NCBI GenBank assembly: GCA_965662485.1
Contig: CBFIIL010000036.1
Span: 1-15,734, forward strand
Origin: UBA3537 sp965662485
Lineage (GTDB): Bacteria > Bacteroidota > Bacteroidia > Flavobacteriales > Flavobacteriaceae
DNA: 15,734 nt
Direction: 5' to 3'
Of the stretch, positions 4,934-11,367 are shown in pieces. The position numbers and the translations under genes are program-made. How positions within the stretch are numbered: position 1 is the first letter of the stretch; every line of letters starts with the position of its first letter. The notes beneath the pieces are model-generated. The model was not told the DNA's origin. It saw only the letters and a program-made list of their open reading frames with translations, and ran no database searches.

Positions 4934-7408
4934 TTATGATCCACACATCAAACAATCATCTCCTTCAGAAGCTTTGGCTTGTTCAATAAGTGCTTTCATT
5001 TCTTCTGCAGACATTGGCTCCACTTCTGCATCCATTGAGGCTTGCTTAGAAAACTTTTGCGCAGTATTCGCTGCCTTCTTCTTTTGTTTTTCTAAAACTT
5101 GTGGGGCAGTACCAAGCTCTGTTTTTGGAGCCTCTTTTTTCTTTGTATCCAAAGTAAATTTAATCGCATCTACTGCACTTTTAGTGCGCAAATAATACAT
5201 CCCTGTTTTTAATCCACTCTTCCAAGCGTAGAAGTGCATAGAGGTTAGTTTTGCCATTGTTGCACCTTCCATAAAGAGATTTAACGACTGAGATTGGTCA
5301 ATAAAATAACCTCTTTGACGCGACATGTCAATGATATCTTTCATACTCAACTCCCAAACGGTTTTGTACAATTCCTTTATCTCTTGTGGGATAGTGTCTA
5401 TATGTTGAATTGACCCATTGGCACGCATGATATCTTGTTTTAAACCTTCATTCCAAAGCCCTAAATCAACTAAATCTTCTAATAAGTGTTTGTTTACAAC
5501 AATAAATTCTCCAGAAAGTACACGACGCGTATAGATATTTGAAGTGTAAGGCTCAAAACATTCATTATTTCCTAAGATTTGAGAAGTACTTGCTGTTGGC
5601 ATTGGCGCAACAAGAAGTGAATTTCTTACACCATGTTTAAGAACTTGCTTGCGCAGTTTGCCCCAATCCCAAAGACCACTAAGTTCTTCATCTTTTAGAC
5701 CCCATAAGTTATACTGAAACTTGCCTTCGCTTATCGGTGAGCCCTTGTAAGTTTTGTATGGCCCATCTGCTTTTGCCTCTTCCATTGAAGCCGTTACTGC
5801 TGCAAAATAAATTGTTTCAAAAATATCTTGATTTAATTTTTTAGCCTCGTCACTTGTAAATGGTAAACGTAACTTAATAAAGGTATCTGCTAAACCTTGT
5901 ACACCCAATCCAATAGGACGGTGTCTAAAGTTTGAATTTTCTGCTTCAACGACTGGGTAATAATTACGATCAATTACTTTATTAAGATTACGAGTAACAC
6001 GCTTTGTAATTCTAAATAATTCTTTGTGATCAAATTTACCATCCTTAATAAACATCGGTAAGGCAATTGATGCCAAATTACAAACGGCAACCTCATCTGG
6101 TGAGGTATATTCAATAATTTCTGTACATAAATTTGAAGAACGAATTGTTCCTAAATTCTGCTGATTTGATTTACGGTTTGCTGCATCTTTGTACAGCATG
6201 TAAGGCGTTCCTGTTTCAATTTGAGATTCTGTAATTTTTTCCCAAAGCTCACGAGCTTTAATGGTTTTTCTGCCCTTTCCATCTTCTTCGTATTTCGTAT
6301 ATAGAGCTTCAAATTCTTCACTATGAGTGTCTGGAAGACCAGGACATTCATTTGGACACATCAAGGTCCAATTACCATCTTCTTGAACACGCTTCATGAA
6401 TAAGTCAGGAATCCACATGGCGTAAAACAAATCGCGAGCACGCATTTCTTCTTTACCGTGGTTTTTCTTTAAATCTAAAAAGTCAAAAATATCGGCATGC
6501 CAAGGTTCTAAGTATACTGCAAAACTACCTTTTCGTTTTCCTCCACCTTGGTCTACATAACGTGCGGTATCGTTGTATACGCGTAACATTGGTACAATTC
6601 CATTGCTCGTCCCATTAGTTCCCGCAATATAACTCCCTGTTGCTCTAACGTTGTGCATTGCTAAACCAATACCTCCAGCAGACTGCGAAATTTTGGCAGT
6701 TTGTTTCAATGTATCATAAATTCCATCAATACTGTCCTCTTTCATTGTTAAAAGAAAACATGATGACATTTGTGGCTTTGGTGTTCCTGAGTTGAAAAGT
6801 GTAGGAGTTGCATGCGTGAAATACTTTTTAGACATCAAGTTGTAAGTTTCTATTGCAGAATCTAAATCATCAAGATGAATTCCAATAGATACACGCATGA
6901 GCATGTGTTGTGGACGTTCGGCTATTTTTCCATTTAGCTTTAGTAAATATGAACGTTCCAACGTTTTAAACCCAAAATAATCGTACCCAAAATCTCTGTT
7001 GTATATGATTGTTGAATCTAATTTTTCCTTGTTTTTCATGATGACGTTGTACACTTCATCCGAAAGTAGTGGTGCATCTTTTCCAGTACGCGGGTTGACA
7101 TAGGTGTACAAATCGTGCATGACCTCGCTAAAGGTTTTTTTGGTGCTTTTGTGTAAATTAGAAACTGAAATACGTGCTGCAAGTCGTGCATAGTCTGGGT
7201 GAGCAGTTGTCATTGTTGCTGCTATTTCAGCAGCAAGATTATCGAGTTCGCTGGTTGTAACTCCGTCGTAGAGTCCATCAATGACACGCATAGCAACTTT
7301 CAAAGGATCAACAAGTTCATTCAAACCATAGCATAGCTTTCTAACCCTTGCTGTGATTTTATCAAACATGATTTGTTCTTTTCTGCCGTCTCTTTTAATT
7401 ACATACAT
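4934..7408 (-). CDS. nrdA: Ribonucleoside-diphosphate reductase class Ia, alpha subunit (R1)
   Basis: This is the catalytic subunit that reduces ribonucleoside diphosphates to deoxyribonucleotides, in the cytoplasm, with the NrdB radical subunit encoded just upstream. It has 824 residues. An ATP-cone lies at about 1-90 (MYVIKRDGRKEQIMFDKI...). The active site has redox cysteines C217 (PQMSSCFLL) and C443 (VAVCNLAS), and the NLCTE motif with N426, thiyl-radical C428 and E430. The radical-transfer tyrosines are Y738-Y739 (GMYYLRTKSA). After residue 755 there is a Lys/Ala/Glu-rich tail of about 65 residues ending in DDCLMCGS, whose C819/C822 pair is the swinging-arm dithiol that re-reduces the active site; it is CxxC here rather than the wider spacing in E. 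coli. All essential residues are present. Confidence 0.97.
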   Translation of the reverse strand: MYVIKRDGRKEQIMFDKITARVRKLCYGLNELVDPLKVAMRVIDGLYDGVTTSELDNLAAEIAATMTTAHPDYARLAARISVSNLHKSTKKTFSEVMHDLYTYVNPRTGKDAPLLSDEVYNVIMKNKEKLDSTIIYNRDFGYDYFGFKTLERSYLLKLNGKIAERPQHMLMRVSIGIHLDDLDSAIETYNLMSKKYFTHATPTLFNSGTPKPQMSSCFLLTMKEDSIDGIYDTLKQTAKISQSAGGIGLAMHNVRATGSYIAGTNGTSNGIVPMLRVYNDTARYVDQGGGKRKGSFAVYLEPWHADIFDFLDLKKNHGKEEMRARDLFYAMWIPDLFMKRVQEDGNWTLMCPNECPGLPDTHSEEFEALYTKYEEDGKGRKTIKARELWEKITESQIETGTPYMLYKDAANRKSNQQNLGTIRSSNLCTEIIEYTSPDEVAVCNLASIALPMFIKDGKFDHKELFRITKRVTRNLNKVIDRNYYPVVEAENSNFRHRPIGLGVQGLADTFIKLRLPFTSDEAKKLNQDIFETIYFAAVTASMEEAKADGPYKTYKGSPISEGKFQYNLWGLKDEELSGLWDWGKLRKQVLKHGVRNSLLVAPMPTASTSQILGNNECFEPYTSNIYTRRVLSGEFIVVNKHLLEDLVDLGLWNEGLKQDIMRANGSIQHIDTIPQEIKELYKTVWELSMKDIIDMSRQRGYFIDQSQSLNLFMEGATMAKLTSMHFYAWKSGLKTGMYYLRTKSAVDAIKFTLDTKKKEAPKTELGTAPQVLEKQKKKAANTAQKFSKQASMDAEVEPMSAEEMKALIEQAKASEGDDCLMCGS

Positions 7409-7574
7409 ACTATTTCAATTTTTTTGCTTTTATGAACCTTACAAAAAAGCGGTTAGTTGGTTGTTCTATCGCATTCGTGGTTGGACAAATGCTCAGTTAT
7501 TTATTTAAAAAATAGACAAAGTGTTTTTTACTTTATCATTGCTTATAAAATGGTGTTCGTTTCGATGGTTAAAA

Positions 7575-7592
7575 CAGACTTCTAAAAGTCTG
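7575..7592 (-). promoter_or_regulatory. Hairpin enclosing the nrdB stop codon
   Basis: The perfect 7-bp inverted repeat CAGACTT (7575-7581) and AAGTCTG (7586-7592) has a four-base loop that contains the nrdB stop codon. On the minus strand the stem is followed by TTTT only, so it could be a weak terminator, a 3'-end stabiliser or an intercistronic attenuator between nrdB and nrdA. The 173-bp nrdB-nrdA spacer beyond it shows no other structure I can support. Confidence 0.4.
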
Positions 7593-8562
7593 TATCGAAG
7601 CTATATTTGTTAGTATCCTCTTCTTCTTTGTTGAGGACTCCTGCTTTTTGATATTCTGATACACGTTTTTCAAAAAAGTTTGTTTTTCCTTGAAGTGAAA
7701 TCATGTCCATAAAATCAAATGGATTTGAGGTATTAAATTCTTTTTCGCAGTTTAACTCTACTAAAAGTCGGTCTGCTACAAACTCTAGGTATTGTGCCAT
7801 CAATTTTGAGTTCATCCCTATTAAACTTGCTGGAAGTGATTCTGTTATAAACTCACGCTCAATATTTAAAGCGTCTACAATAATTTCTCTTATACGCTCT
7901 TTTGGAACTTTATTTATCAAGTGCTTGTTGTGAAGATGAACTGCAAAATCTGCATGTACGCCTTCGTCCCTTGAGATTAATTCATTTGAAAATGTAAGCC
8001 CTGGCATAAGGCCACGTTTTTTTAACCAAAATATAGAACAAAAAGCCCCTGAGAAAAAGATACCTTCCACGGCTGCAAATGCAATAAGACGCTCTGCAAA
8101 ACTTGGTGATTCTATCCATTTGAGTGCCCAATCGGCTTTTTTCTTAATTGCTGGAAAATTCTCAATTGCATTGAAAAGCTTGTCTTTTTCTGCGTCATCT
8201 TTTACATAAGTATCAATCAAAAGTGAATACGTTTCACTATGAATGTTTTCCATCATGATTTGAAATCCGTAAAAGAATTTTGCTTCGCTATACTGAACTT
8301 CATTAACAAAGTTTTCTGCTAAATTTTCATTCACAATACCATCACTTGCTGCAAAAAAGGCCAAAATATGTTTGATGAAATAACGTTCATCGTCTGTAAG
8401 TTTTTCATTCCAATCTGTTAAGTCTTGGTGAAGATCAATCTCTTCTGCAGTCCAAAAACTTGCTTCAGATTTTTTGTACCATTCCCATATGTCATGGTGT
8501 TGAATTGGAAAAATAACAAATCGGTCTTTGTTTTCTTTAAGAATTGGTTCTACTTGTGGCAT
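7582..8562 (-). CDS. nrdB: Ribonucleoside-diphosphate reductase class Ia, beta subunit (R2)
   Basis: This is the radical-generating partner of NrdA: a ferritin-like helical protein of 326 residues that holds a di-iron centre and a stable tyrosyl radical. The ligand set is complete with E. coli-like spacing: D74 (AASDG), E105 and H108 (MENIHSETY), E166 (AVEGIFF), E200 and H203 (RDEGVHAD). The radical tyrosine Y112 follows H108 by four residues, so this is a Tyr-radical enzyme and not a Phe-substituted one. The gene precedes nrdA by 173 bp on the same strand; the nrdB-then-nrdA order is common in Bacteroidota. The start at 8562 gives a normal N-terminus (MPQVEPIL). The 263-bp upstream gap contains a palindrome described separately. 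Confidence 0.97.
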   Translation of the reverse strand: MPQVEPILKENKDRFVIFPIQHHDIWEWYKKSEASFWTAEEIDLHQDLTDWNEKLTDDERYFIKHILAFFAASDGIVNENLAENFVNEVQYSEAKFFYGFQIMMENIHSETYSLLIDTYVKDDAEKDKLFNAIENFPAIKKKADWALKWIESPSFAERLIAFAAVEGIFFSGAFCSIFWLKKRGLMPGLTFSNELISRDEGVHADFAVHLHNKHLINKVPKERIREIIVDALNIEREFITESLPASLIGMNSKLMAQYLEFVADRLLVELNCEKEFNTSNPFDFMDMISLQGKTNFFEKRVSEYQKAGVLNKEEEDTNKYSFDTDF

Positions 8563-8592
8563 GTTATGAATAGTTTTTTTGTTTTATAAATT

Positions 8593-8617
8593 GGTGTTAT
8601 AGCACCTAACAAAGATT
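8593..8617 (-). promoter_or_regulatory. Putative nrdB promoter with adjacent palindrome
   Basis: On the minus strand AATCTTTG (8617 to 8610) matches 7 of 8 positions of TAnnTTTG and predicts a start near 8603. Overlapping that start is the near-palindrome GGTGTTATAGCACC (8593-8606), with arms GGTG/CACC and a TATA centre. It does not match the NrdR box (ACAC...GTGT). An operator controlling nrdB is possible; no -33 element is evident. The rest of the gap, 8618-8825, shows nothing I can support. Confidence 0.3.
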
Positions 8618-8825
8618 TAAAATTGTTCGTTTATATGAAAGTCATTTTTATAAACATTGTCCTTAAGTTTTTAACAACGAGTAGGTTTTTTCTTACAATT
8701 TACGAAGCATCTGTTTGCTTTAATTAGCTGACTATCAGTTACTTGAGTATTATTTCTCTCGTAAAGAAATAAGGGGGTCAAAAAAGAAAAAGAATTTGTG
8801 TTTTAAAGATTGTTTTGAAAGAGAA

Positions 8826-9389
8826 TTATTTTTCAGCCGCAATTTTTTCAAGTTCTTCGTACCATTGTGTGCCAAACTTTCGAATGAGTGCTTCTTTAAC
8901 AAATTTGTATATAGGAATTTGGAGTTCTTTACCTAAACTACATGCATCATCGCAAATATGCCATTTGTGATAATTTACTGCAGAAAATTCGCTGTAGTCT
9001 TTAACTCTTACTGGATACAAATGACAAGATACTGGTTTTTTCCAATCAATATCACCTTGGTTGTAGGCTTCTTCAATGCCGCAAAGTGCTGTTTGGTGTT
9101 CATCAAAAATTACATAAGCACAATCTGCACCATCAATCAATGGTGTTTCATATTCTCCTTCTTCTGTAGTTACAAAAATACCTTGATTTTCTATAGCGTC
9201 TATGCCTTCTGGGCGGAGATAAGATTTTATTTTTGGATAAATGGATTGAAGTTGTTGTGTTTCTTCTTTTTCTAATGGTGCACCTGCATCTCCATCAATA
9301 CAACATGCGCCTTTGCATGCCGAAAGATTACATGCAAAATCATTACTTAAAATATTTTCTGAAACAATTGTCTTCCCAAGCTGAAACAT
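8826..9389 (-). CDS. DUF3109 family cysteine-rich protein, putative metal or Fe-S binding
   Basis: I place the start at 9389 (MFQLGKTIVSENIL) rather than the longer frame at 9416, whose extra nine residues (MCYNFYLRI) look like translated leader. The resulting 187-residue protein has no signal peptide or membrane segment and nine cysteines: C20, C25, C29 and C30 (the CNLSACKGACC cluster), then C90, C103, C122, C146 and C150. The CX4CX3CC cluster followed by a second group including SCHLYPVRV recalls the YkgJ/UPF0153-type cysteine cluster proteins, which are thought to bind zinc or iron-sulfur. The family is widespread in Bacteroidota and its reaction is not known to me. It stands alone, divergent from marC, and no convincing terminator follows it. 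Confidence 0.85.
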   Translation of the reverse strand: MFQLGKTIVSENILSNDFACNLSACKGACCIDGDAGAPLEKEETQQLQSIYPKIKSYLRPEGIDAIENQGIFVTTEEGEYETPLIDGADCAYVIFDEHQTALCGIEEAYNQGDIDWKKPVSCHLYPVRVKDYSEFSAVNYHKWHICDDACSLGKELQIPIYKFVKEALIRKFGTQWYEELEKIAAEK

Positions 9390-9483
9390 GATGCGAAGAT
9401 AAAAATTATAACACAAATTCTTATGTGGTTTTTCATTCGATTAAAAAAAAATACTGACCTTTGCAACAACAAAAACCTAACTT

Positions 9484-10062
9484 ATGAATTTTGATGTTAA
9501 AGAAATTTTCACGGCCTTTATGGTTCTTTTTGCGGTTATTGATATTGTAGGTAATATCCCTATTATAATAGACCTAAGAAAAAAAGCGGGACATATCCAG
9601 AGTGAAAAAGCTTCAATTATTGCTGGTGTTATCATGATTATTTTCTTGTTTGTTGGAGAAAGTATTTTAAAATTAGTAGGAATCGATGTTCATTCTTTTG
9701 CTGTGGCTGGTGCTTTTATTCTTTTATTTATTGCCCTAGAGATGATTTTGGGAATAACACTCTACAAGCAAGAGGAAGGGTCTACACTCAATGCCACTGT
9801 TTTTCCCTTAGCATTCCCTCTAATTGCTGGGCCTGGAAGTTTGACAACACTATTATCGTTACGCTCGGAATTTCAGATAGAAAATATCATTTTAGCAGTC
9901 GTTGTCAATGTTATTTTGATTTTTGCTGTTTTAAAAACTTCCTTAAAAATTGAACGATTTATTGGTCAAAATGGCATTAATATTACGCGTAAAATATTTG
10001 GTGTAATTTTACTTGCTATTGCTGTAAAACTATTCACTTCTAACATTAAATTCTTGCTTTAA
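9484..10062 (+). CDS. MarC (UPF0056) family integral membrane protein
   Basis: This 192-residue inner-membrane protein has about six hydrophobic helices. It shows the MarC-family pattern: an N-terminal FTAFMVLFAVIDIVGNIPI helix with helix-breaking Asp/Asn/Pro, a mid-protein FPLAFPLIAGPGSLTTLL re-entrant-like segment (about 117-134), and a C-terminal ITRKIFGVILLAIAVKLF. Despite the name, E. coli MarC was shown not to mediate multiple antibiotic resistance; the transported substrate, if any, is unknown. The start follows a -7-like GACCTTTG at 9456-9463, which is a weak promoter call. The gene is followed after three bases by a 65-residue membrane protein, so the pair is almost certainly co-transcribed. 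Confidence 0.9.
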   Translation: MNFDVKEIFTAFMVLFAVIDIVGNIPIIIDLRKKAGHIQSEKASIIAGVIMIIFLFVGESILKLVGIDVHSFAVAGAFILLFIALEMILGITLYKQEEGSTLNATVFPLAFPLIAGPGSLTTLLSLRSEFQIENIILAVVVNVILIFAVLKTSLKIERFIGQNGINITRKIFGVILLAIAVKLFTSNIKFLL

Positions 10063-10065
10063 ACC

Positions 10066-10263
10066 ATGAAAATAATTACTTATATCATTTCAATAATAGC
10101 ACTGGTAATCCTCATTTTTAATATTAGTAAAATTAACTTTGAAGCTCCTTTGGAGGGCGATAGTCATACTGCTGTGGTAACAAGTATTGCTGCGGGTTGT
10201 GCAATTCTAATTGCTACACTTATTCGAGTGGTAAAGAAAATTGAGCTTTTGACTAAGAAGTAG
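10066..10263 (+). CDS. Small two-helix membrane protein, unknown function
   Basis: This protein of 65 residues has two clear hydrophobic helices (about 3-20, IITYIISIIALVILIFNI, and about 37-55, AVVTSIAAGCAILIATLIR). A short polar loop with EAPLEGDSH joins them, and a basic tail follows (KKIELLTKK). It begins three bases after the marC stop codon, which makes it a real translated gene of the same operon. I recognise no named domain. Possible roles are a MarC partner or a small stress-related membrane protein; these are guesses from position. It ends 21 bp before the convergent deaminase gene. Confidence 0.75.
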   Translation: MKIITYIISIIALVILIFNISKINFEAPLEGDSHTAVVTSIAAGCAILIATLIRVVKKIELLTKK

Positions 10264-10284
10264 TTGCAAATTTATATAGAACTA

Positions 10285-10707
10285 TTAAAGTTCTACATGA
10301 ACAACTTCAATTCCAGCTTGTTCTAAGAACTTTACTCCTGATAAATCTTTGTAAGATTTGCTGTAAACAACCCGAATGATTCCTGCTTGATGAATCAATT
10401 TACTGCAGTTCTGGCATGGCGATAATGTGATGTAAAGTGTAGCCCCTTTGGAAGATTGTGTAGATGCAGCAACTTTCAAAATAGCATTGGCTTCTGCATG
10501 AAGAACATACCATTTTGTGTAACCTTCTTCATCTTCACAAAAATTCTCAAATCCCGTTGGCGTACCATTATAACCATCAGAAATAATCATACGATCCTTA
10601 ACAATAATAGCGCCTACTTGCTTTCGATGACAATAGGATAGTTTTGCCCATTCTCTGGCCATTCTCAAATAGGCCTTGTCGTATTTTAATTGCTTATTAT
10701 CAGTCAT
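10285..10707 (-). CDS. dCMP deaminase family protein (cytidine/deoxycytidylate deaminase fold)
   Basis: This is a zinc-dependent deaminase, probably dCMP to dUMP, supplying substrate for thymidylate synthase. I start it at 10707 (MTDNKQLKYDKAYLRMA), giving 140 residues. The frame continues upstream to 10845, but that extension runs through the end of the HupE-like gene and its residues are unrelated to the family. The zinc site is complete: H70 and catalytic E72 in HAEANAIL, and C98 and C101 in SPCQNC. The GYNGTPTGFENFCEDE segment (about 45-60) is typical of dCMP deaminases and the related ComEB group. It lies five bases from the end of the HupE-like gene, so it is probably the last gene of that leftward operon. 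Activity on another deoxycytidine compound cannot be excluded. Confidence 0.9.
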   Translation of the reverse strand: MTDNKQLKYDKAYLRMAREWAKLSYCHRKQVGAIIVKDRMIISDGYNGTPTGFENFCEDEEGYTKWYVLHAEANAILKVAASTQSSKGATLYITLSPCQNCSKLIHQAGIIRVVYSKSYKDLSGVKFLEQAGIEVVHVEL

Positions 10708-10712
10708 TTGGA

Positions 10713-11300
10713 TTAAGAAAATAATGGGCTTTGAATGATTAATGGTAGCATCAACCCTAAAATAATTGCAGAACTTACCATTACCCAGTCTCTTGTTGAA
10801 AAACGAAAAATATTTTGGAAAATAAAACTTATAAATAATACACAAAATACAATAATAAGCTGGCCAATTTCTATTCCAATGGCAAACTCAACAACAGACA
10901 AAAAGGTATTTTCATTAGCATTGACCAAAGCTTTAAAGGCATTTGCGAAACCGAGTCCATGAATAAGCCCAAAAAACATTACAATACCCAATATCAAGTA
11001 GGATCGGTTATCGGTAGGTTTTCTTGGTGAAAATATATTAAATAGTGCTGCAAAAAATATAGTAATTGGAATGAGCCATTCTGTAACATTGACATTTAGG
11101 TTTACAATGTTAAAAACTCCAAGCAATAGACTTAGCGTATGCCCCAATGTAAATACAGAAATCAAGATTAATAGACGTTTCCAGTCTTTAAAAACATAGG
11201 GAAGCGCAAGAAGCACTACAAATAAAATATGATCATAACTACTGAAACTAACAATATGATACAATCCCAATTCTAAAAATTTCAAAAAACTTTCGAGCAT
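10713..11300 (-). CDS. HupE/UreJ-type membrane protein
   Basis: This 195-residue membrane protein has about six or seven hydrophobic segments. It shows the HupE/UreJ_2 pattern: FSSYDHILFVVLLALPY (about 19-35, with DH in the first helix), FTLGHTLSLLLG (about 50-61), and FFGLIHGLGFANAF (about 109-122), where the His and Asp residues inside helices suggest metal handling. Classical HupE and UreJ are nickel or cobalt permeases tied to hydrogenase or urease, but neither enzyme is encoded in this window, so the metal is unclear. It follows dsbD after 67 bp and precedes the deaminase by five bases, all on the minus strand. Confidence 0.85.
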   Translation of the reverse strand: MLESFLKFLELGLYHIVSFSSYDHILFVVLLALPYVFKDWKRLLILISVFTLGHTLSLLLGVFNIVNLNVNVTEWLIPITIFFAALFNIFSPRKPTDNRSYLILGIVMFFGLIHGLGFANAFKALVNANENTFLSVVEFAIGIEIGQLIIVFCVLFISFIFQNIFRFSTRDWVMVSSAIILGLMLPLIIQSPLFS

Positions 11301-11367
11301 TGATTAAATATTTAGTTCTTCAAAAATACTAAAATAATTCTGCTCTGTGCTTTTACTCACAAAATAG

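Noticed and set aside
8750..8772. Stem TTATTTCT/AGAAATAA downstream of the DUF3109 gene
   Set aside because: All but two pairs are A-T, the loop is seven bases and no T-run follows on the minus strand.
10277..10295. Inverted repeat TAGAACT/AGTTCTA between the convergent small membrane protein and deaminase genes
   Set aside because: AT-rich stem with no T-run on either strand; too weak to call a terminator.
10708..10845. N-terminal extension of the deaminase frame
   Set aside because: It overlaps the HupE-like gene, is unrelated to the family, and a good family-like start exists at 10707.
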